Source: a virus
Strand: one strand, 5' to 3'
Length of the DNA stretch: 64,000 nt
Virus record (IMG/VR): IMGVR_UViG_3300021490_000002
Span: 17,255-81,254 of that record
Each line of letters starts with the position of its first letter. Position 1 is the stretch's first letter. The position numbers and the translations under genes were made by a program. Positions 19,097 through 26,877 of the stretch are shown here, in pieces. The notes beneath the pieces were generated by a model that saw only the letters and a program-made list of their open reading frames with translations, searched no databases and had not been told where the DNA came from.

Positions 19097-20179
19097 ATGG
19101 GACTCGTATATAATCCTTTTACTAATAACTTAGATTATGTAAGAGATGCTGAAAGCGGTGGGGGAGCTAATCTCTTTCCAGGCGATATAATCACTACATT
19201 AAACTGGACAGACAGAAGTCCCGATGACTTTGACATATTTGGATATACAAAGTCATTTCCCTTAAATGTGACTAACGGAGCTAACCATCCTTATGGAAAT
19301 CAAGTGCGTGTGCCATATCAACATGATGTTAGAACTGTTGATAACACATTCTGGATGTTTTCAGGTTGTAATAATGCTGGCTTGACATCTTTAGTTAGAT
19401 ACTACGACCCAAAAACAAATAGCTGGACCAGTAGGGGAAATGCTCCTATCACTATCCGCAGTGGGATTACATTATACGACTCTAACAGAGATGTTTTTTA
19501 TTATGGAATGGGATATACAAATTATAATGCTACGAATTATACGAACAGATTCTTTGTTTATAGTCCTTCAACAAATACGTGGATGGAGCTCTCTCCTTTT
19601 CCAGAAAGTGAGGATGCAACAAGGGCATGTGCAATCGTCGAAGGGAGCTACGTTTATGTGTTTGGCGGGCCGTTGCGTAAAATTTATAGGTATGATATAG
19701 ACACAGATACTTGGGAATATTTAGATGAATATACTGATGGGACTGTTCAACTCGCCACAAAAGTTTCTGATGGAAGTATTATTTGCAAAAAATTTGTTAA
19801 TGCTACGTTGCGAAAGATTATAAAGTTTAGAATTCCCGATTTTCACAACTATGAGGAGGTCTGCTCAGATACTTCTGCTCTTACCAATGGTAGTGATGTT
19901 GGAAGTGAGAAGTTTGCTGAATTCAACGGGCTTTTGGTAATGTCTTATGTGGACTATTCAGCACAATACTATGAAAACCCTCATATTATTGCTTTTGATT
20001 TATTTAATAACAAGTATCTTGGGACAATAGCTAATAAAACGTTAGCTTGTTTAAACACAGCTTATGGATTTACCTCCGATGGAACTTTAATAGCAATAGG
20101 AGGGACTACGTTTAATAACCAACACGTGTGGCTGGTAAAGGACTTTGGAAGGGTGGCAAGAATGCTTATTAAGAAATAA
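19097..20179 (+). CDS. Kelch-repeat (beta-propeller) tail protein
   Basis: A 360-residue protein. The N-terminus (MGLVYNPFTNNLDYV) carries the same NPF motif as the collar protein and probably attaches to the same virion site. The rest contains Kelch-type blades: YDPKTNSWTSRGNAPI, YSPSTNTWMELSPFP and YDIDTDTWEYLDEY, with hydrophobic strands such as GSYVYVFGG between them. A beta-propeller at a tail tip would be expected to bind protein or sugar. Shine-Dalgarno site AAGGAGTG. Confidence 0.8.
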   Translation: MGLVYNPFTNNLDYVRDAESGGGANLFPGDIITTLNWTDRSPDDFDIFGYTKSFPLNVTNGANHPYGNQVRVPYQHDVRTVDNTFWMFSGCNNAGLTSLVRYYDPKTNSWTSRGNAPITIRSGITLYDSNRDVFYYGMGYTNYNATNYTNRFFVYSPSTNTWMELSPFPESEDATRACAIVEGSYVYVFGGPLRKIYRYDIDTDTWEYLDEYTDGTVQLATKVSDGSIICKKFVNATLRKIIKFRIPDFHNYEEVCSDTSALTNGSDVGSEKFAEFNGLLVMSYVDYSAQYYENPHIIAFDLFNNKYLGTIANKTLACLNTAYGFTSDGTLIAIGGTTFNNQHVWLVKDFGRVARMLIKK

Positions 20180-20193
20180 TAAGGGTTTAAGCT

Positions 20194-20544
20194 ATGGGAG
20201 ATTTTTCGAGCCAATTAGTGCAGATAGTTGATGCGATTGACTCTACTATTTTGTGGTTGAGCCTAAAAATATTCCTTGCCGTTTTGTTAGGATTGTTTCT
20301 TAAAAATATGGCTCAGAGTATTTTTGCTTACTTGGACTTTCGCTCCAACAAATACGTTTGCGTTGGAAGAAAAGTCCTCGTAAACAACTTTGAAGGCGTA
20401 ATTACAAGCATTACGTTTAAATTCATAATTATAGAAAATAAAGAACAAAGCCTACTCCTTCCAACTACCAGATGGAAGGAGTACGACTGGAAATTTTTTC
20501 ATAATATTAGTCGGGAAGATTCAATAACCTTAAGTTACTTTTAA
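20194..20544 (+). CDS. MscS-like mini membrane protein A
   Basis: A 116-residue protein. Residues ~17-37 (STILWLSLKIFLAVLLGLFL) form one transmembrane helix. It is followed by KNMAQSIFAYLDFRS and a small beta domain (CVGRKVLVNNFEGVITSI, then IIIENKEQSLLLPTTRW). The order pore-like helix, basic linker, G.V.V..FEG.I..I, strand and P(N/T/K)(S/T) resembles the beta domain of mechanosensitive channel MscS, but the outer helices and C-terminal cage are missing. A paralogue is encoded at 25956-26279. It is the last + gene before an antisense gene. Channel activity is unproven. Confidence 0.6.
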   Translation: MGDFSSQLVQIVDAIDSTILWLSLKIFLAVLLGLFLKNMAQSIFAYLDFRSNKYVCVGRKVLVNNFEGVITSITFKFIIIENKEQSLLLPTTRWKEYDWKFFHNISREDSITLSYF

Positions 20545-20545
20545 C

Positions 20546-21526
20546 TTACAAAATTGGATATATTGCATTAACCTCAATAGGCCTATTCCTAACATAGGGA
20601 TTATCAGGCTCTAAAACAATAAAGTAAGTTGAGCAATCATAAACCTTTTCCACCCTGAACTCTTTTAACTTTCTAGTTGACAATTTTGTCTCCTTAAAGT
20701 TTTCCAACTTTAATTCTCCTCCCGTGGAAAATGTGACGTCAGTTTCCGAAAATAGACTTACTAAAGTCATTAACCTATCAACTGTTTTAATTTGAAGCTT
20801 TTTGATTAGAAGCTTGACAAGATAAATCAGGTCTGTCTTCTTAAACCTCCATTCTACTATCCCAGAAGTAATACTTTTCTGGGAAACGAGAGGAAGGAGG
20901 TTGAGAGACTTACAGATTATATCGTAATAGTCTTTCCACCAAGAAGACGTTAAACGGAATATGAAAAAGTTACTTTTTAACTTGACTTTTTTCAATATGA
21001 ACGAAAGTTTTAAGAATAAATATAGCGACATATAATAATTTTCAACGGAGTAGTTGATAAATGTTGTATCTACTTCATTGTAATTTTTGTGGATGTCTGG
21101 AGGGATAAAGTCTTCCCATTGAGGATAGTTCTTAACTATCCTTGACACCAGAGATTGTGTTCTTCCGTTTTGTGTGTATAAGGATACTAATGATTTTATG
21201 ACGTTTGTAATTAATACGTCTTTTGTAACCCCTAATGTATGTGTGTCTCTTAGACTAAAATTCCCTCTAACGGCAAGCTTTTTAATATTTATTTTTCTTT
21301 CTTGCGAATGATGAAGGACGTAGTAACCATAAGTACCTACAGACACATATCCTCTAGTTTTACCTAATACTTGGACTGTTCTTACTGGTATCACCGTCCT
21401 ATTCCCAGATAAAATAAATACAGGCTTGCTTAACTGGTGGATACCTTGTATATTAGGACACAAGTTGAATGCAGGTAAAAGGCCATCTCTTGTTCTGAAA
21501 ATTGAGGTTATGGGATACGCAAGCAT
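20546..21526 (-). CDS. Antisense lone gene; possible degenerate intein/homing-endonuclease-like protein
   Basis: A 326-residue, Lys/Leu-rich protein on the opposite strand to the surrounding tail genes. It starts at 21526 behind CTGGAGGT. The N-terminal part (NRTVIPVRTVQVLG, YVSVGTYGYYVL and INIKKLAVRGN at residues ~42-90) resembles the splicing block B region of inteins. The C-terminus (VEKVYDC...VLEPDNPYVRNRPIEVNAI) resembles block F. The middle has helices and basic strands compatible with a diverged LAGLIDADG protein. The block B TxxH histidine and the terminal HN/Cys are absent, so self-splicing is not expected. An unrelated phage moron gene remains possible. Confidence 0.35.
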   Translation of the reverse strand: MLAYPITSIFRTRDGLLPAFNLCPNIQGIHQLSKPVFILSGNRTVIPVRTVQVLGKTRGYVSVGTYGYYVLHHSQERKINIKKLAVRGNFSLRDTHTLGVTKDVLITNVIKSLVSLYTQNGRTQSLVSRIVKNYPQWEDFIPPDIHKNYNEVDTTFINYSVENYYMSLYLFLKLSFILKKVKLKSNFFIFRLTSSWWKDYYDIICKSLNLLPLVSQKSITSGIVEWRFKKTDLIYLVKLLIKKLQIKTVDRLMTLVSLFSETDVTFSTGGELKLENFKETKLSTRKLKEFRVEKVYDCSTYFIVLEPDNPYVRNRPIEVNAIYPIL

Positions 21527-21535
21527 AAATCAGAA

Positions 21536-21545
21536 CCTCCAGGAG
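21536..21545. promoter_or_regulatory. Overlapping divergent ribosome binding sites
   Basis: The ten bases CCTCCAGGAG serve both directions. On the - strand GGAGG lies 9 bases before the antisense gene start at 21526. On the + strand AGGAG lies 10 bases before ATG 21556. The two genes are only 29 bases apart. I see no clear sigma70 promoter within the gap, so any promoters must lie inside the neighbouring coding regions. Confidence 0.6.
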
Positions 21546-21555
21546 TTTAATTGCT

Positions 21556-22128
21556 ATGATATCCTCTAGTGGGAAAAAGGTTAAACTAACTATAGATTTT
21601 GTCAACGAGATAGTTCCTGCGATTAATGACGAGGATATTTCCAGAATCAGCTTTAACATTCCTAGTATTTATTACACAATTTCTGTTGACATTATTGACT
21701 CTATGATGGCTAACTGGCTTTACGTTGTCTCTTGTAATAAAAGCGTTGGGAATCTTATAAACAATTTCTCTCTAGTTCCGTTTAGACTGGATGCACTTTC
21801 TGTCAAGGATGCATACTTTGTACAAGAAGAGAATAGAATGGTTTGGACAGTAGAGGAACTTATAGAAGAAAGGCTCACTTGGAAGATAGCAAGCAAAGTC
21901 TTAGTCATAAATACAAACGAAAGTTATGGAGGTATTGTTGACTTTGTGTCTGGGAGCCAACACGTATTGATTACCTCTTCTCCTTATGACCATAGAACTG
22001 TTTATGAATCCACGTTTTTAACTCCTTTAATTAAAGGCAGATTTATAACTCATGAAAGGAGAGGACGAGAGTTCATAGCTAAAATAGAGATAGATGCAGA
22101 GGAGTTTAAAAGATGCCTAACATCATAG
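21556..22128 (+). CDS. Tail-tip region protein, unknown (190 aa)
   Basis: A 190-residue mixed alpha/beta protein restarting the + operon after the antisense gene. It has no signal peptide or catalytic motif. Hydrophobic strand patterns (KKVKLTIDFVNEIVPAI, KVLVINTNE, HVLITSSPYD) suggest a small structural domain. It overlaps the next gene by 16 bases, implying translational coupling, and lies just upstream of adaptor- and hub-like proteins. By position it may be a distal tail or tail-tip component. Confidence 0.6.
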   Translation: MISSSGKKVKLTIDFVNEIVPAINDEDISRISFNIPSIYYTISVDIIDSMMANWLYVVSCNKSVGNLINNFSLVPFRLDALSVKDAYFVQEENRMVWTVEELIEERLTWKIASKVLVINTNESYGGIVDFVSGSQHVLITSSPYDHRTVYESTFLTPLIKGRFITHERRGREFIAKIEIDAEEFKRCLTS

Positions 22129-22784
22129 TAATACCGTTGGTGTATCTGGAAAGAAAAAAGACGCCTGAAGTAAGGCCCAACATGGAACAACCAGAGACTA
22201 TCGTTGAACAACAAGAATTTGAATCTCGTGTTGTGTTTAAGGTGGACGTTGCAGTGGCAAATCCTAAAATAAAGGTTCCCTTTAAAAGCACTGTATCATA
22301 CTTACATGCAAAATATATTCGCAACCTTGTATTATCCGCTAGAGCTAAAAGTTTGTATGAGGCTGGATACGAAATTTATGTAACACATCCACTAAGGCAT
22401 TTTACACCTGTATCTATCGAACCTCCTTACATCTTGACAGAATCGGAAGAGTTTAATGAGTATATTGAAACAACATATCAGACATTTGATAACTTTGTTG
22501 CTTGTCTCGTTATTGACACATTCTACACCGTCCACTCGTACTATTTAACCTGCAAACGTGTAATAAGCGATGATATGCCTGAATTTACAAAAATAGAAAT
22601 CTTGTCTTCTTCTCCAGAACTCAACATAATTGAGGGGACTATTGATAGGGCATACCTAAGCTACCCTGTTAAATTACTTCCTACTGACTTTACTGTTACT
22701 ATAACTCATAGTGAAGGAAATGCGTATGATGTAACCGTAAGCGCAAGTGTTGACGGAACTATTGACAAGCGTATTTTACTGTAA
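22113..22784 (+). CDS. Tail-tip region protein, unknown (223 aa)
   Basis: A 223-residue, mainly beta protein starting within the end of the upstream gene, with AGGAG about 10 bases before its ATG. It contains repeated Tyr/Thr-rich strands (YEIYVTHPLRHFTPVSI, VTITHSEGNAYDVTVSASV). No family is recognised. The order small protein, this protein, adaptor-like protein, hub-like protein resembles siphophage tail-tip modules, so a structural tail role is likely but unproven. Confidence 0.6.
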   Translation: MPNIIVIPLVYLERKKTPEVRPNMEQPETIVEQQEFESRVVFKVDVAVANPKIKVPFKSTVSYLHAKYIRNLVLSARAKSLYEAGYEIYVTHPLRHFTPVSIEPPYILTESEEFNEYIETTYQTFDNFVACLVIDTFYTVHSYYLTCKRVISDDMPEFTKIEILSSSPELNIIEGTIDRAYLSYPVKLLPTDFTVTITHSEGNAYDVTVSASVDGTIDKRILL

Positions 22785-22796
22785 AGGAGTGAGGCC

Positions 22797-23549
22797 TTGA
22801 TACATAATAAAATTTACATATTTGGAAAATCTAGCGTCACTTACCATAATATCCCGCTACATTATGATATTATGGTGATTCCCTATCCGCAGGCGATAGA
22901 TTATAAGAATATTGCAGATAGAATGGATTTTACTGGCGTATTAATGGACATGGGCACTGGAACGTTTGAGCCTATATTTCTTAGGAAACTACCTATATTT
23001 CAAAAAATCTTTAATGTATTTCTCCCTAATAGAGCTGAAATAAACAAAATGTTGGACCTCCAGTTTTTGATAGAGGGGCGTTACCTATCCTTTTGGTTTA
23101 CTGCTATGGAAGAGGATTTTAGACCTGTTGGCTATGCTCCTTTCCATGTTCCAGATGAATTTGAGATTTATAAGTACGAAGCTGGGATGCAGTATTTTTA
23201 TAGTTTAAACTGGGGTCAGAAATCAATTGAGGATGTTTATAAGCAGAGAATGGTCGCTATTGTATATGATGGATTTTCCAAAATTCACTTTAACCAAATT
23301 TCGTCTATGGAAATTCAATTAGACTATAGGGTTCTAAAAGTAAACTTGGATTATCCTATGCCAGAAATAATCGTAAGTGATATTGATGTAATTACTACGT
23401 TTTTGTATGTGCGAAGTAATAAGGAAGATATTACTTTTAACTTTGTTACGTCTGATATTGCCTATGTTACTTTGGACTTGGTTGAGGACTACAAAAATTA
23501 TTATAACCCATTTACTGAGTCTCCAAAGATTTACCCTGAAGGAGTGTAA
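22797..23549 (+). CDS. Tail-tip adaptor-like protein, TTG start
   Basis: A 250-residue protein. The only start near the ribosome site is TTG 22797, 6 bases after AAAGGAGTG; the next in-frame ATG would remove 24 residues. The central motif (LPNRAEINKMLDLQFLIEGRYLSFWFTAMEEDFRPV) resembles the Arg/Phe-rich motif 'R....FF..R.GR...FWLP...D' seen in tail proteins encoded just upstream of gene transfer agent-type hubs. A DUF2163-like hub gene follows 2 bases later, as expected for a distal tail/adaptor protein. Confidence 0.6.
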   Translation: MIHNKIYIFGKSSVTYHNIPLHYDIMVIPYPQAIDYKNIADRMDFTGVLMDMGTGTFEPIFLRKLPIFQKIFNVFLPNRAEINKMLDLQFLIEGRYLSFWFTAMEEDFRPVGYAPFHVPDEFEIYKYEAGMQYFYSLNWGQKSIEDVYKQRMVAIVYDGFSKIHFNQISSMEIQLDYRVLKVNLDYPMPEIIVSDIDVITTFLYVRSNKEDITFNFVTSDIAYVTLDLVEDYKNYYNPFTESPKIYPEGV

Positions 23550-23551
23550 AT

Positions 23552-24529
23552 ATGTCTTGGCAAACCTGGGAAGAAGCAGTAACCGTAGGCCACGTTATTT
23601 ACCTGTATCAGTTTGACTTCTATTCTACTTATAGTGATACTACTTCGGTCGGATTCTGTACTGGGCGGAGTGAAATTGTGTATAACGGATTGACATTTTA
23701 CCCACGTCCAATAGTTCACTCGGCTATAAAGTTTACTTACGGAGATGTAGATACTACAATCCATCTTCCAGCTACAAAGTACTGGATAGATATATTTTTT
23801 AAGACAGAGTTTCTTAAGTGTGACCTTACTATTTATCGCTATAAGGAGGAGTTGAACGGAGCTATTATTCTTTTCAAAGGAAAATACAAAAAAGCTTCAC
23901 TAAAAACGACTACTATTGATGTAGAGTTCGGATTAGGTCTTAACCTTGCTAACTCCGAAGTCATTACTTATTGGGTCCAGCGATACTGTAATCATATTAT
24001 CTATGATAAATATTGTGGCCTTTCACAAGATGCCTACAAGGCGGAATATACTAATTTTAACATTACTGGAGACAATGTGGTAGAGTTGCCTAGCTCTCCA
24101 TATTTTTTAGGAGATTCCTTTGATGACTTTTGGAGAGAAGGGTTGGTCATCCTTATGGGAGGTGTGGAGATACCTAACGTCACTTTTTTTGAGCTTCCTG
24201 TCCCAAATTTAATAGCTTCTGTTTTATCACCGACTTCGTTTTCACTTAAATGGAATATTCCAGACTATGTTATGAATTATGCTAACAAAAAGATTACTAT
24301 ACTTCCCAATTGCATAGGTGACTTAGATAGATGTAAGCTACTTTTTGGCAATCTTCCCAGGGCATGTGGGTGGCCCGATATGCCGTCAAATATGCTTACA
24401 AGCGATACTCTTAGCGATACGTCGGTGCGTAATAGAGGCAATATCGGTCAGATGTGCTTGGGCGATGAATCTGAAAACAATGATAATAATGACGACAATC
24501 CAGACCATAGTGGAGATTGGGGTCCATGA
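23552..24529 (+). CDS. Tail hub protein, DUF2163/BR0599-like, probable Fe-S cysteines
   Basis: A 325-residue protein resembling the hub proteins of gene transfer agents and related siphophages. N-terminal strands carry a GRSEIVYNGLTFYPRPI-type segment. The C-terminal part has the signature QRYCNHIIYDKYCG (Cys146, Cys155), LPNCIGDLDRCKLLFGN (Cys254, Cys261) and ACGWPDMP (Cys272). In the Rhodobacter gene transfer agent hub, cysteines in this region hold a 4Fe-4S cluster. Here enough are kept to do so, which is an inference. The tail is acidic and Asn/Asp-rich (ENNDNNDDNPD). The gene ends in an ATGA overlap with the next one. Confidence 0.75.
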   Translation: MSWQTWEEAVTVGHVIYLYQFDFYSTYSDTTSVGFCTGRSEIVYNGLTFYPRPIVHSAIKFTYGDVDTTIHLPATKYWIDIFFKTEFLKCDLTIYRYKEELNGAIILFKGKYKKASLKTTTIDVEFGLGLNLANSEVITYWVQRYCNHIIYDKYCGLSQDAYKAEYTNFNITGDNVVELPSSPYFLGDSFDDFWREGLVILMGGVEIPNVTFFELPVPNLIASVLSPTSFSLKWNIPDYVMNYANKKITILPNCIGDLDRCKLLFGNLPRACGWPDMPSNMLTSDTLSDTSVRNRGNIGQMCLGDESENNDNNDDNPDHSGDWGP

Positions 24530-24924
24530 GCGTAATTGTCGGTAGATTTAAACAAATTTTAAGAAATAACCCCAAGTTGCGAAAGGTTCTCAAGTTACGA
24601 TATAATCGCCCCACCAATGAACTTTTCTCATACTTACTTGACAAAAGAAATAGAATGGCTGACAATTTATCTGAATGTTTAAGTTATAATAGACGTAACT
24701 TAAAGGAATGTCTGGAGAAAAAGTTAGGATTACAATTGGAATGGGTAGATGACATTGCAGATAGCGGAACATATATATTAATCCAAAATGCTAGAGTATC
24801 AATTATCACAAACAAATTAGTTATCGGTCGGACCTGTGCTGACGAAATAACTCTTAGGCAGAAGTATTCGAACGAGGGATTAAGATTGTTTAAAAAGCTT
24901 AAAGTGGTGGAATATGAGACATAA
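24526..24924 (+). CDS. Small tail-tip region protein (132 aa)
   Basis: Start chosen at ATG 24526 because it overlaps the hub stop in an ATGA arrangement; an ATG 9 bases earlier is also possible. The basic N-terminus (RFKQILRNNPKLRKVLKLRYNR) is followed by a helical segment with two cysteines (ECLSYNRRNLKECLEKKLG) and a basic C-terminal half. In gene transfer agents an NlpC/P60 peptidase gene occupies this place, but no Cys-His-His peptidase pattern is visible. Function is unknown. Confidence 0.55.
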   Translation: MSVIVGRFKQILRNNPKLRKVLKLRYNRPTNELFSYLLDKRNRMADNLSECLSYNRRNLKECLEKKLGLQLEWVDDIADSGTYILIQNARVSIITNKLVIGRTCADEITLRQKYSNEGLRLFKKLKVVEYET

Positions 24925-25969
24925 AGAAGTATTCGTATTTTGTGCTACAATATTTATGTATGTTCTACTATCCCCACATATACTAATTTCTACTGGAAAT
25001 CGTAATTTAGTAAACAAAAAAGTTGTTATAGTTTCATCTTATAATCCATTCAATGTATGTTATAGGCCACAAATGCTTGGAATTATAGATTGCCTACGAG
25101 ATAAACATTATATAAGAGACGATGAAGTTGTTCAAATATACTATTTAAGAGCGAAAACTAAAAATATTAATCCCGCAGATATTAGTGATGTTGCTGATGA
25201 TATTGTAAAAAACATAATCGAAAACTTTCCTAATCTAAGTTTTGTGGTTACCGTAGATGATATTGCTTTTAACTATGTTGGTATTAGGCTGGCAAATATA
25301 GGTTATAAAGTTATATTCAGTGGATTAAATCTTCCACTGACTTTTTACAAAAGTAGATTAAACAACAACGCCGAGGTGGCTGGAGTAGAGGAAATAATAA
25401 GACTAGAAAAACTTTGGGACCTTTTAGATTTGGCTGCATTGACGCCAAAGACTTATTATGTTGTCACAAGTTCCTGCACTTTTATGTCATATACCGAAAA
25501 GGCCTTGATTGATACCCTATCAAACGAATTTAATAAACGAGGTATTTCAAACATCCAAACTATTTCCTTCCCAGATACAACATCTTTGACTGATTTTATT
25601 CAGAAACTACAAAAAGAGGAATTTTCAGTAATTTTTATAACTGCTCAGCGATTATACGACCCTCCCACTAGAAGACTTGTAAGTATGGAAAAGATAGTTA
25701 AGATTGTTACAAGTTTAAATATGCGTCATTTGGAAGTAGTATTCAACTTACTCTTAAGCAAAGAGTACAATGCAGCTATTTCTACCTCTGTTAATTTTTA
25801 TAATATGGGCATGTTAGCTGGGAATATCCTGATAAATTTTCAGTCTGGCAAAATAAAACAACCAGAGGTACGTCTTGGCTGTAATGTGTCACGCTTAGAA
25901 GCGTTGGGGTTGTTTTATAAAATATTTTCAAATAAAGATATAAGGGAGAGGATAGATGAACTTTATTAA
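24914..25969 (+). CDS. Periplasmic ABC substrate-binding-like protein
   Basis: A 351-residue protein with an N-terminal hydrophobic export signal (VFVFCATIFMYVLLSPHILI, residues ~6-25) and no clear lipobox. The mature part resembles the ABC_sub_bind family: KVVIVSSYNP at residues ~36-45, NLSFVVTVDDIAFNYVGIRL followed by YKVIFSGLNLP at ~110-140, and an end near NMGMLAGNILINF.SGK. This family forms type I periplasmic-binding folds in ABC importers and in sensor domains of signalling proteins. Finding one within tail-tip genes is unusual. It overlaps the following TM protein by 14 bases, so the two are probably made together. Confidence 0.75.
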   Translation: MRHKEVFVFCATIFMYVLLSPHILISTGNRNLVNKKVVIVSSYNPFNVCYRPQMLGIIDCLRDKHYIRDDEVVQIYYLRAKTKNINPADISDVADDIVKNIIENFPNLSFVVTVDDIAFNYVGIRLANIGYKVIFSGLNLPLTFYKSRLNNNAEVAGVEEIIRLEKLWDLLDLAALTPKTYYVVTSSCTFMSYTEKALIDTLSNEFNKRGISNIQTISFPDTTSLTDFIQKLQKEEFSVIFITAQRLYDPPTRRLVSMEKIVKIVTSLNMRHLEVVFNLLLSKEYNAAISTSVNFYNMGMLAGNILINFQSGKIKQPEVRLGCNVSRLEALGLFYKIFSNKDIRERIDELY

Positions 25970-26279
25970 AAACTACATACTATCGGATTACTCAATTATT
26001 CTCCAGGGATTGGTTATACTTATTATTTTATTGTTTCTCTCAGGACGTGTCGTATCTTCGGTGAAAAAAGATACTATAACTTACTTGCAAAGTATGTCTG
26101 TAAAAGGTAAAGGGGTAGTAAATGTTTACAAGAATGTGAGAGAGATAGTGATTGAAGGTTCTAATGTAGGGCAGAATTCCCAGTCCTTCGTTTTCCCAAA
26201 AAGTCGTTGGGTGACTATCAAAGCGAAAAAAGATGTTACTACAGATGAGGAGCAAATTCTAATAATTGAATTAAAATAA
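25956..26279 (+). CDS. MscS-like mini membrane protein B
   Basis: A 107-residue protein starting inside the end of the binding-protein gene. One transmembrane helix (SIILQGLVILIILLFLSG, residues ~13-30) is followed by RVVSSVKKDTITYLQSM and a beta domain (GKGVVNVYKNVREIVIEG, then SFVFPKSRWVTIKAKKD). The segment FVFPKSRW aligns with LLLPTTRW of the protein at 20194-20544, and both match the place of the Pro-Asn-Ser end of the MscS beta domain. The two are therefore probable paralogues. It likely sits in the inner membrane with its beta domain in the cytoplasm. The role is unknown. Confidence 0.6.
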   Translation: MNFIKNYILSDYSIILQGLVILIILLFLSGRVVSSVKKDTITYLQSMSVKGKGVVNVYKNVREIVIEGSNVGQNSQSFVFPKSRWVTIKAKKDVTTDEEQILIIELK

Positions 26280-26300
26280 ATTTGCACTTTGGAGGGTTAA

Positions 26301-26573
26301 ATGCTTGACGTATTGAACTTATCTAACGTTACTCTTGTAGCTCTAACCAAACTTCTTTTGATTTTTGCAGCAATTTGTGTCTTTGTTATCTATATACTGG
26401 GAAAGGGAGTAAGTTCGTTGGATAAACGAATGGAAAATATCGAGGAAACATTGTCTCAGTTATCTCCCGCTATTACTGAAATAAACATAATACTTTCTGC
26501 TCTACTTAAGATTTCTAACATAGAAAAAAGTAGTTTGATTAAAAATAAAAAGGAGGTAGATGATGTCAACTAA
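26301..26573 (+). CDS. Small membrane protein with coiled coil
   Basis: A 90-residue protein with one transmembrane helix (LVALTKLLLIFAAICVFVIYILG, residues ~12-34) and a heptad-like helix (VSSLDKRMENIEETLSQL...INIILSALLKI) ending in a charged tail. Holins and tail-associated membrane proteins can look like this; nothing decides between them. It follows the MscS-like protein after 21 bases with TTTGGAGGG as Shine-Dalgarno site, and overlaps the next gene. Confidence 0.55.
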   Translation: MLDVLNLSNVTLVALTKLLLIFAAICVFVIYILGKGVSSLDKRMENIEETLSQLSPAITEINIILSALLKISNIEKSSLIKNKKEVDDVN

Positions 26574-26865
26574 GGGAGGAGATAAGGCTGTAGGCGGTTC
26601 TGGCGGTGCTGGTAATATGTCTGCATTTGGATGGATTTCGATGGGCGTAACCTTATTGACTGTAGTGTTTGCGTTATTTTCTAAGGGCCATAATGATAAG
26701 ACCGAAACGGCAGATGTTTCTGTAGAAATTACTCCGCCCCATACGGATTCGCAACCTCTGCCCAGAACTTACGGTACGTGTAAGGTTAGGGCTAACACAG
26801 TTTGGTGGGGAAATCTTGTGATTAAAGACAGTACTATGGACGAAATAAACAAACGCTACTACTAG
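26563..26865 (+). CDS. Tail-tip (J/megatron) fragment-like protein
   Basis: ATG 26563 is preferred because it lies 6 bases after AGGAGG; an adjacent ATG at 26560 is only 3 bases away from it. The protein has a Gly-rich start, a hydrophobic helix (FGWISMGVTLLTVVFALF, residues ~25-42) and a C-terminal segment SQPLPRTYGTCKVRANTVWWGNL. The pattern P..YG...V.....VWWGNL is typical of the N-terminal part of large tail-tip proteins (lambda J, gene transfer agent gp15 type). Here it is a separate 100-residue protein followed by further tip genes, suggesting a split tail-tip protein. Confidence 0.6.
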   Translation: MSTKGGDKAVGGSGGAGNMSAFGWISMGVTLLTVVFALFSKGHNDKTETADVSVEITPPHTDSQPLPRTYGTCKVRANTVWWGNLVIKDSTMDEINKRYY

Positions 26866-26877
26866 AGGAGATAGACT

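Noticed and set aside
20531-20548. Short inverted repeat TAAGTTA-CTTT-TAACTTA between convergent genes
   Set aside because: Seven A/T-rich pairs are too weak for a terminator call; noted only as a possible weak hairpin.
24526-24924. NlpC/P60 tail peptidase expected after the hub gene
   Set aside because: No Cys-His-His pattern is present; only its position would support it.
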